A DNA stretch of 23,475 nucleotides, from positions 1 to 23,475 of the IMG/VR virus record IMGVR_UViG_3300025120_000567. One strand, given 5' to 3'. Shown here piece after piece: positions 16,093 to 22,683 of this stretch. Each line of letters opens with the position of its first letter. The stretch's first letter is position 1. The stretch is from a virus. Both the position numbers and the translations under genes were made by a program. The notes beneath the pieces are model-generated. The model saw only the letters and a program-made list of their open reading frames with translations, made no database searches and had not been told where the DNA came from.

Positions 16093-16525
16093 AAAATTCT
16101 TTGATTTAAGGAACGGATTAAAAGCCGTTGACTTCAGGAACAAAGATTATTTTGACAGGATAGACGAGAAGGAGAAATCCTTGTATTCACCTTATATGCT
16201 GATGAGATACGTTTCCAGTGTGTCATCCAAGGATCCTTTTTACGTGGAACATTACATAGAAATGGTCAACGAGTGTGTGAACAAGCACTGCTTTACATTG
16301 GGTAAACACAAGAAACTGTTATGGACACTGACTGCTATGTGTGGGGCGGAGACACAGCAGTTTCATCCATGGCTGAAACCCATGAAACGTGTGCCAAACA
16401 AGAGTCTTAAAAAACTGCAACAAATATACCCCACGTGGAAGGAATCAGATCTAGAGACGTTGGACAAGGTGATCACAGACAGGGAACTAGAGGAACTGAT
16501 AGAAGCACATGGCATCGACAAATAA
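16073..16525 (+). CDS. gp62: Clamp-loader small subunit, gp62-like
   Basis: The 150-aa protein resembles the gp62 subunit of T4-type clamp loaders (T4 gp62 is 187 aa; marine relatives are shorter). Characteristic segments are SPYMLMRYVSSV (39-50), HKKLLWTLTAMCG (79-91) and HPWLKPMK (98-105), followed by a charged helix to the end. gp62 joins four gp44 ATPase subunits to open and load the gp45 sliding clamp. In T4 the gp44 gene is adjacent, but no gp44 or gp45 is in this window. The gene overlaps neighbours on both sides by 20 and 17 bases. Confidence 0.75.
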   Translation: MPVEKNRKFFDLRNGLKAVDFRNKDYFDRIDEKEKSLYSPYMLMRYVSSVSSKDPFYVEHYIEMVNECVNKHCFTLGKHKKLLWTLTAMCGAETQQFHPWLKPMKRVPNKSLKKLQQIYPTWKESDLETLDKVITDRELEELIEAHGIDK

Positions 16526-17192
16526 ATGCACATACTGTGGCAAGGAGTTTGCTAAAGAACGTACACTACAAGTACATCTGTGCGAGCCCAAGAGGAGATA
16601 TCTGCAAAGAGATGAAAAATGGGTGGTGAATGCGTTCATGGTGTTCCAGAGATTCTATCAGATACATCAACACAATTCAAAAACAAAGACGTACGATGAT
16701 TTCGTTAAGAGTTCGTACTACAATGCCTTTGTAAAGTTCGGCCGTTTCATCATGCATATTAATCCACTGTATCCAGAGAAGTACATAGAGTTTGTGTTGA
16801 GATCAAAAATTAAGTTGGATCATTGGTCCAGGGATGACTTGTACGAAACGTATCTTATAGAAGCACTTAAATCGGAACCTGTGGAGGCCGCACTACAGAG
16901 GAGTATTGCAACAATGATGGACTGGGCAACAGAACAAAACGCACAATGGAGTGACTACTTCCGTTTGGTCAACACCAACAGGGCAGTGCAACACATACAG
17001 CAGGGAAAGATAAGTCCATGGCTGTTGTTAGGTTGCAACGCAGGCAAAAGGATGTTAAAATCACTTAACGACGAACAATTACAAATGATTGAAAGATTTA
17101 TTAACACTAGTTTCTGGCCAAGCAAGTTGAAGAGCTATCCTGCTGATCACATGCTGGTACAGGACACAGCAAGGGAGGCCAAGATTGTCTAA
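16509..17192 (+). CDS. CCHC zinc-finger hypothetical protein
   Basis: This 227-aa protein opens with a short zinc finger, C7-x2-C10-x12-H23-x-C25 (CTYCGKEF...TLQVHLC), followed by a basic patch EPKRRYLQR. The rest is helical, with aromatic-rich segments (FVKFGRFIMHINPLYPEKY and SPWLLLGCN). A single N-terminal finger plus basic patch suggests nucleic-acid binding. It overlaps gp62 by 17 bases, so it may accompany clamp loading or transcription, since T4 couples its clamp to late transcription. No specific T4 counterpart is recognised. Confidence 0.7.
   Translation: MASTNKCTYCGKEFAKERTLQVHLCEPKRRYLQRDEKWVVNAFMVFQRFYQIHQHNSKTKTYDDFVKSSYYNAFVKFGRFIMHINPLYPEKYIEFVLRSKIKLDHWSRDDLYETYLIEALKSEPVEAALQRSIATMMDWATEQNAQWSDYFRLVNTNRAVQHIQQGKISPWLLLGCNAGKRMLKSLNDEQLQMIERFINTSFWPSKLKSYPADHMLVQDTAREAKIV
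17171..17178 (+). promoter_or_regulatory. Strong ribosome binding site deciding a TTG start
   Basis: AAGGGAGG sits six bases before a TTG at 17185. It supports the TTG as the start of the small gene that overlaps the end of the zinc-finger gene by eight bases. No ATG is available nearby in that frame. Confidence 0.6.
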
Positions 17193-17418
17193 GATCGATT
17201 TAGAAGTGTCTGACAACTTACAATTTGATGATGGTGACTGTGCCGTGATAATCAAAGACGACGGATCCATAGGAAGAGTGGTCATGCCTGATGTAAATAG
17301 GAAAATGATAGCGTCCGAAGGATACAGGAAACTGTTAGATGTTCTAGAAGTATTGCAACCAGGTGCACGTGATAAAATGATAAATTATGCTGAAAAAGGC
17401 AAAGGGAGTATGCACTAA
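17185..17418 (+). CDS. Small hypothetical protein (TTG start)
   Basis: A 77-aa acidic protein beginning at TTG, with a strong Shine-Dalgarno upstream. The N-terminal half forms likely beta strands (NLQFDDGDCAVIIKDDGSIGRVVMP), and the C-terminal half a helix (YRKLLDVLEVLQPGARDKMINYAEK). No family is recognised. Its TAA overlaps the ATG of the DnaE-like gene by one base (TAATG), so the two are probably co-translated and could act together. Confidence 0.65.
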   Translation: MSKIDLEVSDNLQFDDGDCAVIIKDDGSIGRVVMPDVNRKMIASEGYRKLLDVLEVLQPGARDKMINYAEKGKGSMH

Positions 17419-18008
17419 TGCCTGATGTAGACATAGACTTCTTTGACAGAGACAACACACTAAAACTTTTCAAGCACACACCTGCTTCAATGATCAAAGA
17501 TGGTAAAAGCGAAAAACACAAAACAGGAGTCTACTTCCACGCCGTTCCCGAACATCCTGTGACAGGACATGCTTCACTAGATTACAAGAATGCAGAGGAC
17601 AGAGGATACTTTAAAATAGACTGTCTAAATGTAAACATATACAAAGATGTTAAATCAGAACAAGAACTAGTAGAACTGATGATACAGGAACCTGATTGGG
17701 ACATGTTGAAAGATCCAAAGATAGTGGAAAACCTTTTCCACCTGAATGGTCATTTCAATATAGTGTCCAAATTGGAACCACGTACCATAGAACAACTTGC
17801 GGCTGTACTAGCAATCATACGTCCTGCTAAAAGAGGACTGATGTACAAGGACTGGACTGATATACTGAAAGAGGTATGGACCAAACCAATCGATGGCAGT
17901 TACTTCTTCAAGAAGTCACACGCTGTGGCATATGCACAGGCCATAGTAGTGCAAATGAATATGCTCACAAAAGATAAATATAACTTTAGTGTACAACAAG
18001 ACAAATAA
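17418..18008 (+). CDS. Miniature DNA polymerase III alpha (DnaE)-like protein
   Basis: This 196-aa protein looks like a stripped-down C-family polymerase, a family of about 1,100 residues in bacteria. It begins with PDVDIDFFDR (D3 and D5), matching the catalytic PDxDxDF motif. FKIDCLNV (D68) matches the KFDFLGL motif with the third catalytic Asp. EPRTIEQLAAVLAIIRPA (120-137) matches the DnaE segment ending in LVALxRPGP, and FKKSHAVAYA (164-173) matches FNKSHSAAYA. The motifs occur in the DnaE order with most intervening sequence lost, and the PHP, most finger, beta-binding and OB regions are absent. Whether it polymerises DNA is unknown. A binding or regulatory role is equally possible. Confidence 0.65.
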   Translation: MPDVDIDFFDRDNTLKLFKHTPASMIKDGKSEKHKTGVYFHAVPEHPVTGHASLDYKNAEDRGYFKIDCLNVNIYKDVKSEQELVELMIQEPDWDMLKDPKIVENLFHLNGHFNIVSKLEPRTIEQLAAVLAIIRPAKRGLMYKDWTDILKEVWTKPIDGSYFFKKSHAVAYAQAIVVQMNMLTKDKYNFSVQQDK

Positions 18009-18273
18009 AAAACTCACTAAAAAATCCAAACCCACTGTAGTAGACCTATCCAATGATGGACCGTTCTCGGTCGTGTCGTTGTCCAAGTTTCTCACAGACT
18101 ACTGGAAGTCCAAAGCAAAGAACACGTGGAAAGTCATGAACAAAGAGGATCAACTGAATGCCCTCTGGATCATGAACGAACTGCCTTACTGGCAACAGAT
18201 TTGGAGTGAACGTGGTATTAAAATTAGATGGGATCGCAGACAGCGGTCTTTTTTTTTGAATTGTATTAAGTAG
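17989..18273 (+). CDS. Small basic hypothetical protein (GTG start)
   Basis: A 94-aa protein in a GTG-started frame that overlaps the DnaE-like gene by 20 bases. The N-terminus is lysine-rich (NKKLTKKSKP) and the middle helical (FSVVSLSKFLTDYW and EDQLNALWIMNELPYWQQIW). No clear Shine-Dalgarno supports the GTG. Its last codons run through a terminator-like hairpin and T-run, and it converges with the next gene with an eight-base overlap of the 3' ends. The function is not recognised. Confidence 0.55.
   Translation: MYNKTNKKLTKKSKPTVVDLSNDGPFSVVSLSKFLTDYWKSKAKNTWKVMNKEDQLNALWIMNELPYWQQIWSERGIKIRWDRRQRSFFLNCIK
18232..18257 (+). terminator. Intrinsic terminator at the end of the UvsW operon
   Basis: GATCGC (18232-18237) can pair with GCGGTC (18243-18248) with one G-U pair and a five-base loop, followed directly by nine Ts (18249-18257). 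It lies inside the final codons of the small gene ending at 18273 and separates the plus-strand operon from the convergent gene. Confidence 0.6.
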
Positions 18274-18640
18274 GACGCCTGACTAGTTGGATGGTCCTTC
18301 TCTTGACACGTTTCTTAGAGATGTCAGAAAGTCTCACAGTTGGTCCGTGTACTATTTTAACATCCTTTGAGTTGAGTGTGATCAGTGTCGATCGAAAGTG
18401 TCTAAATTCGCCCTTGAGAAATATGTTGATTGGCAATTTACGGTTGGACTCGTGCCACCAAGTTTCACCAGATTTCAAAAACTGGGCTTTGTCCTGTGAT
18501 ATTATCAACTTACCGTAGTCGTAGAAACTGATTACATTGACGTCTTCGTTTTGTATTATGCCCACATACTCCAGGTCTCCCTTTTGGATAAGGCTCAAGA
18601 ATGGGAATTTGTCTCTTAATGTGTTAAAAATTTCATTCAT
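18266..18640 (-). CDS. Hypothetical protein, convergent with the UvsW operon
   Basis: This is a 124-aa protein read from ATG 18640 (MNEIFNTLRDKFPF). The frame continues upstream to an ATG at 18790, but that extension would overlap the opposite-strand structural gene and its promoter, and it looks unlike a natural N-terminus, so it is rejected. The protein has beta-type segments (YVGIIQNEDVNVISFYDY), a distinctive GETWWHESNRKLPINIFLKG motif and a very basic C-terminus (KKRVKRRTIQLVRRP). No family name is recognised; the compact basic fold would suit nucleic-acid binding. Its stop overlaps the convergent gene's stop region by eight bases. Confidence 0.65.
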   Translation of the reverse strand: MNEIFNTLRDKFPFLSLIQKGDLEYVGIIQNEDVNVISFYDYGKLIISQDKAQFLKSGETWWHESNRKLPINIFLKGEFRHFRSTLITLNSKDVKIVHGPTVRLSDISKKRVKRRTIQLVRRPT

Positions 18641-18648
18641 TCTATATC

Positions 18649-18656
18649 TATAAATA
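18649..18656 (+). promoter_or_regulatory. T4-type late promoter box TATAAATA
   Basis: A perfect TATAAATA, the T4 late -10 read by the gp55 sigma factor, sits upstream of the only apparent virion gene in the window. Transcription would start near 18662, ahead of both possible starts (ATG 18673, GTG 18751). In AT-rich DNA one or two chance copies are expected per window, so it is the position that makes the match persuasive. Confidence 0.65.
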
Positions 18657-18735
18657 CTGTTAAATATGTACAATGCAAACAGTTTCAAGATATTTACTAT
18701 CACAGTTGGTAATAGCCTACGTAAGTGGTTATCAC

Positions 18736-18743
18736 GGGAGGAG
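18736..18743 (+). promoter_or_regulatory. Ribosome binding site deciding the structural gene start
   Basis: GGGAGGAG lies seven bases before an in-frame GTG at 18751. The upstream ATG at 18673 has no Shine-Dalgarno sequence. The GTG start places the protein's conserved-looking YDRRLTLHRG segment at the very N-terminus. Confidence 0.55.
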
Positions 18744-18750
18744 TTCAAAA

Positions 18751-19476
18751 GTGTACGATAGACGCCTAACACTGCACAGAGGGGTATCAAATCCTGTGAC
18801 GTTCACATTCAAGAACGAAGATCAGAAGGCGCAGGATATCACATCCAAGACCTACGAGTTCAACATGATCGATTCCGAGAGCAAAAAAGCGGTTCTAACC
18901 AAGACATTGAGCATATTAGATGATGGATCAACAGTGAGCACAAAAGGCGACGCAAGTTGCACGATCACAGAAGGTGATTTATTACCACTAGACGCCAAGT
19001 TCTACAACTTCTCAGTGCGGGAAGTAAATTCTGATGGTAGCAGGGAGATCACGTATGCAGACACAGGATATGCGGCCGCAGGCACAGTTGAACTGTTAGA
19101 TGGTGCATACCCGGAATTCGTAGCGAGTACAAGTGTTTCAAGTTTTACCGCATCAGGAGGTCCGTTAGCATATACTTCAGGATCCATAGATGCAAGGCCA
19201 GGCATCAACAACAACAAAGCATTACACACGATAGCAGTGTACACAAAGAATTTCTCAGGAGCATTGAGAGTGCAGGGCACCATGAGTGCATCACCGAGCG
19301 ACACAGATTACTTTGACATTACCATGGAAGGTGCGGGATCAACTGCAAACTCATTCTCGGATTCTACAACAGTATCCAACTTCAACTTCACAGGCGTGTA
19401 TCACAGCGTGAGATTCAGTTGGGGCAACGACACTGGTAACACTGGTGTGATTGACAAAATCCTATATAGACAGTAA
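18751..19476 (+). CDS. Virion structural protein (baseplate/fibre type)
   Basis: A protein of 241 aa from GTG 18751 (267 aa if ATG 18673 is used). The N-terminal 45 residues (YDRRLTLHRGVSNPVTFTFK...QDITSKTYEF) resemble the beta-sandwich starting domain of BppU-type baseplate and fibre proteins, which often begins polymer-forming tail proteins. The middle is Ser/Thr/Gly-rich, and the C-terminus ends in a beta-rich domain with VYHSVRFSWGNDTGNTGVID and ILYR, a pattern seen in marine T4-like structural proteins. Composition and the perfect late promoter upstream both support a virion gene. The primase promoter sequence overlaps its last codons. Confidence 0.65.
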   Translation: MYDRRLTLHRGVSNPVTFTFKNEDQKAQDITSKTYEFNMIDSESKKAVLTKTLSILDDGSTVSTKGDASCTITEGDLLPLDAKFYNFSVREVNSDGSREITYADTGYAAAGTVELLDGAYPEFVASTSVSSFTASGGPLAYTSGSIDARPGINNNKALHTIAVYTKNFSGALRVQGTMSASPSDTDYFDITMEGAGSTANSFSDSTTVSNFNFTGVYHSVRFSWGNDTGNTGVIDKILYRQ

Positions 19477-19479
19477 AAT
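19451..19479 (+). promoter_or_regulatory. Sigma-70-type promoter of primase gp61
   Basis: A consensus -35 TTGACA (19451-19456) and a -10 TAAAAT (19474-19479) are separated by exactly 17 bases. They lie in the last codons and stop codon of the structural gene. The -10 ends ten bases before the gp61 ATG at 19490, so the predicted mRNA leader is only about three to four bases. It would let primase be made early although the gene before it is late. Confidence 0.55.
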
Positions 19480-19489
19480 AGTATAGATT

Positions 19490-20503
19490 ATGAATCTTAT
19501 ACAGAATACAATTCTGACTAGTCTTCCTGCGAACAGAAAGAAAACACCAAGCGGTTGGATCAGTTTCAACGCACCTTGTTGTGTGTACAACGGAGAGACC
19601 GCAGACAAGAAGAAACGTGGAGGACTGATGACCAGTGCGGATGGCACAGTCAGTTATCACTGTTTCAACTGTGGATTCAAAACAAGTTATGTGATAGGAC
19701 GTAAACTGACCTACAAGATGCGGCAGTTCATGAGTTACATAGGCATACCGGAAGATACCATACGTAAGTTGGCCATAGAGGCCATGCGTGAAGAAGAGGG
19801 CGATGTGAAGTATGAGAAGAAGAAATTTGTGACATTCAAGAACAAGACACTACCCAAGGACACGCACAAATTAGATGTGTGGTTGGAGAAGTACGTGGGC
19901 AATGATCTCACAGAACCACAATGGAAGAAGATAGACGGCCTATTGAAGTACTTGGAAAGCAGGGGAATGGGTGCCGACTGGTATGACTTCATGTACTCAC
20001 CTGACAAGGTGTGGGACGTGCATCAGAGATTGTTGATACCATTCTATTGGCGAGGAGAGATTGTCGGGTTCACAGGTAGGATGTTTGAGGAATCGCAAGG
20101 CGTAAAATATTACACAGATGTTTGGCCTGGATATGTGTTCAACATGGATGCACAGGATTGGACAAGGAAGTTTGTGATAGTCACGGAAGGACCATTTGAT
20201 GCCATATCCGTTTCTGGTGTGAGCATACTAGGATCCGAGATAAATGACACACAAAGAGAGCTGATAGATGGGTTGGGCAGAAGAGTAATTGTGGTGCCAG
20301 ACAGAGATGCTCCGGGAGAAAAACTAATAGGACAAGCAAAAGAATTTGGATGGAGTGTGGCATTCCCCGAGTGGGGTGATGGAGTCAACGACATCGCTGA
20401 TGCCGTTGCAAAATACGGGAGGCTATTTGTACTACAGTCAATATTGAAGACAGCAGAGTCAAACAAATTGAAGATAGATCTTAAAAGAAAAATGTATGCG
20501 TAA
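19490..20503 (+). CDS. gp61: DNA primase, gp61-like
   Basis: The 337-aa protein matches T4 gp61 (342 aa), which works with helicase gp41 in the primosome to lay RNA primers on the lagging strand. An N-terminal zinc-ribbon region has C30-C31 and C58-x2-C61 (HCFNCGF). The Toprim catalytic core has EGPFDA (233-238) and PDRDAPG (270-276), which supply the metal-binding acidic residues. The start has no Shine-Dalgarno sequence. The gene's 3' end overlaps the sulfotransferase-like gene by eight bases. In T4 the primase and helicase genes are close neighbours, whereas here that extra gene separates them. Confidence 0.9.
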   Translation: MNLIQNTILTSLPANRKKTPSGWISFNAPCCVYNGETADKKKRGGLMTSADGTVSYHCFNCGFKTSYVIGRKLTYKMRQFMSYIGIPEDTIRKLAIEAMREEEGDVKYEKKKFVTFKNKTLPKDTHKLDVWLEKYVGNDLTEPQWKKIDGLLKYLESRGMGADWYDFMYSPDKVWDVHQRLLIPFYWRGEIVGFTGRMFEESQGVKYYTDVWPGYVFNMDAQDWTRKFVIVTEGPFDAISVSGVSILGSEINDTQRELIDGLGRRVIVVPDRDAPGEKLIGQAKEFGWSVAFPEWGDGVNDIADAVAKYGRLFVLQSILKTAESNKLKIDLKRKMYA

Positions 20504-21200
20504 AAGACTTTTAGAAAATATAAATTTCATTTTTTACGTACCAGGCAGTGCAGGATCACTGTTAAGTGTTCTCATGAAATCACAAATAGAAGAAGATTTC
20601 GTCTTTAATGGATTCGTTGATGATACTGCTCACAATTATGATCACGATGCTGTACAAGATACACAAAGCCATCGTGATTACATTGAATTTAAAAAATCAA
20701 ATATTAGTATTACAGATCATATAGAAAAAAACTTATGTAGCGACTCGTTGACACAAAGAATATTTTTTCCTAAGTGGATTGATGAATTTATTAAGATAAA
20801 AAATCTAAATTTAATTATATGCTATATGGAAGATTACAATGTAAAACTATTTAATTTCTACAAAAAAACTGACGGATCATCACTAGCACCTCCTATAGAT
20901 GGAAATTTTGATTATTTTAAAATTGATAAGACTCATGAGAAATACGAAACAATAATGTATATCAAGTGTTTAAACTGGCTAATGGAGTTGGAAAAAAAAC
21001 ACTTGCACACTATTCCTACAATTAAAATAGACAAAATACTGAAAAAGGATTTCAACGAATTTCAACAAATCTGTAAGATCACAAATGTTTCTTTATTGGA
21101 AGAAATTATCGATCAATACAACGTAAAAAATAAAAAAGATTTTAATATATTACCAAATAGTATGAAAAGATATTTAAAAAAATATCATAATAGTATATAA
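20496..21200 (+). CDS. AT-rich accessory protein, possibly sulfotransferase-like
   Basis: A 234-aa protein starting with a hydrophobic strand and P-loop-like segment NFIFYVPGSAGSLLS (9-23), which resembles the PAPS-binding loop of sulfotransferases. A C-terminal IPTIKIDKILKKDFNEFQQI also fits that fold loosely. It is rich in Lys, Ile, Asn and Asp and much lower in GC than its neighbours: a hand count of 60 bases at 21121 gives 8 G/C, against 30 in a 60-base stretch of gp61. The gene sits between primase and helicase, a location that suggests a later insertion. A sulfotransferase would fit the glycan theme, but the assignment is weak. Confidence 0.6.
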   Translation: MRKRLLENINFIFYVPGSAGSLLSVLMKSQIEEDFVFNGFVDDTAHNYDHDAVQDTQSHRDYIEFKKSNISITDHIEKNLCSDSLTQRIFFPKWIDEFIKIKNLNLIICYMEDYNVKLFNFYKKTDGSSLAPPIDGNFDYFKIDKTHEKYETIMYIKCLNWLMELEKKHLHTIPTIKIDKILKKDFNEFQQICKITNVSLLEEIIDQYNVKNKKDFNILPNSMKRYLKKYHNSI

Positions 21201-21201
21201 T
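21196..21201 (+). promoter_or_regulatory. Possible -10 box of helicase gp41
   Basis: A perfect TATAAT lies six bases before the gp41 ATG, with TTTAAA 17 bases upstream as a weak -35. The flanking DNA is so AT-rich that a chance match is likely. If real, the transcript would be leaderless; no Shine-Dalgarno sequence is visible. Confidence 0.25.
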
Positions 21202-21207
21202 TTATAC

Positions 21208-22683
21208 ATGGCTGATTATAATAACAACGAACAACACCAGGCTAAGAACTATTCGTTTGATGTCCAGAAATTGTATATAGAGATGTTGTTGGCGGACGCT
21301 GAATCATTTGCTAGGGCACAGAACATATTCAACCCTAACTCATTTGATCGTAAACTGCAACCAATTGCTAAGTTCGTTAAAAACTACATGGACGAGTACA
21401 AGGTCATGCCGGAAGTTGACATAGTAAATGCATCGCACGATATAAAATTAAAGACAGCGAAGGATTTAGATCCAAGCCACTTCAACTGGTTACTAGATGA
21501 GTTTGAAACATTTTGTAGACATAAAGCACTTGAACAAGCAATACTATCATCTGCCGATCTATTAGAAAGAGGTGACTATGGTCCTGTTGAGGACATGGTC
21601 AAGGAGGCCGTGCAAGTTGGCCTTACAAGAGATCTCGGCACAGACTACTTCGAAGATCCAAAGGGAAGACTAGAGGCACTTAAGGATAACAATGGACAGA
21701 TCAGCACTGGATGGCAGAACTTGGACAAGAAACTTTTTGGTGGTTTCAACAGAGGTGAACTAAACATCTTCGCGGGTGGATCGGGAGCAGGTAAGAGTTT
21801 GTTCTTACAGAATCTTGCAGTCAATTGGTCATTGGCCGGATTGAATGTTTGCTATATCTCTTTTGAATTGAGTGAGCAACTTACTGCCATGAGATTAGAT
21901 GCAATGATGACTAACATTCCAACGAGAAAAGTGTTTCCGGAAATAGATAATGTTGAGATGAAAGTTAAGATGTTGAAAAAGAAATCAGGTAACTTGCAGA
22001 TCAAATACTTGCCAAGTGGTAGCAACGTGTTAGACGTGAGAACATATCTGAAAGAGTTAGAACTTAAGAACAAGAAAAAAATAGATTGTATACTGATCGA
22101 CTACTTGGATCTTATGATGCCAAAGAGCAAACGTATAAGTCCGGCGGACTTGTTCATAAAAGACAAGTATGTGTCTGAGGAACTGAGGAACTTAGTTGTT
22201 GAGAAACACTGTGTATTGGCAACAGCATCACAGTTGAATAGAGCATCGGTTGAAGAAATAGAGTTTGATCACTCTCATATATCAGGTGGACTGTCTAAGA
22301 TACAGACAGCAGACAACGTGATTGGTATATTCACATCGAGAGCAATGAAAGAGCGTGGCAGATATCAAATACAGTTCATGAAGACTAGATCCAGTTCTGG
22401 CGTTGGACAAAAAGTAGATCTTGAGTTTGATGTAGACAGTTTGAGAATAAGAGACTTGGCCGATGACCCAGAATACAAACAGTTTGACAAACAGAGAAGC
22501 ACAATATACGATTCTCTGAAACAGACATCCAAAGTATCCTCAAGTGGTGGTGCACCAAAAGATGCGAGACCTGATGTACCAGATCCAACAAAAGGCGACA
22601 CTATTGGCAAAGTCAAGGCTACTGTGGAAGGTGGCAAACTGAGACAACTTCTAAACGAACTGCACTCAGATGAAGAACAGTAA
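21208..22683 (+). CDS. gp41: Replicative DNA helicase, gp41-like
   Basis: This 491-aa protein is the DnaB-family hexameric helicase of T4-type phages (T4 gp41 is 475 aa). It unwinds DNA at the fork and travels with primase. A helical N-terminal domain (1-150) leads to the ATPase core with Walker A GGSGAGKS (190-197), a catalytic-glutamate-type YISFELSEQ (216-224), Walker B CILIDYLDLM (294-303) and the later SQLNR and SGGLSKIQTADNVIG segments. The C-terminal 60 residues are charged and Pro/Gly-rich and probably contact partner proteins. The gene overlaps the endonuclease III gene by 14 bases. Confidence 0.95.
   Translation: MADYNNNEQHQAKNYSFDVQKLYIEMLLADAESFARAQNIFNPNSFDRKLQPIAKFVKNYMDEYKVMPEVDIVNASHDIKLKTAKDLDPSHFNWLLDEFETFCRHKALEQAILSSADLLERGDYGPVEDMVKEAVQVGLTRDLGTDYFEDPKGRLEALKDNNGQISTGWQNLDKKLFGGFNRGELNIFAGGSGAGKSLFLQNLAVNWSLAGLNVCYISFELSEQLTAMRLDAMMTNIPTRKVFPEIDNVEMKVKMLKKKSGNLQIKYLPSGSNVLDVRTYLKELELKNKKKIDCILIDYLDLMMPKSKRISPADLFIKDKYVSEELRNLVVEKHCVLATASQLNRASVEEIEFDHSHISGGLSKIQTADNVIGIFTSRAMKERGRYQIQFMKTRSSSGVGQKVDLEFDVDSLRIRDLADDPEYKQFDKQRSTIYDSLKQTSKVSSSGGAPKDARPDVPDPTKGDTIGKVKATVEGGKLRQLLNELHSDEEQ

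Noticed and set aside
17973-17980. GATAAATA as a late promoter for the small gene at 17989
   Set aside because: It lies within the DnaE-like coding sequence, is one mismatch from consensus, and about five such matches are expected by chance.
18641-18790. Upstream extension of the minus-strand gene to an ATG at 18790
   Set aside because: It would run antisense through the late promoter and the start of the structural gene. The internal ATG at 18640 gives a natural N-terminus.
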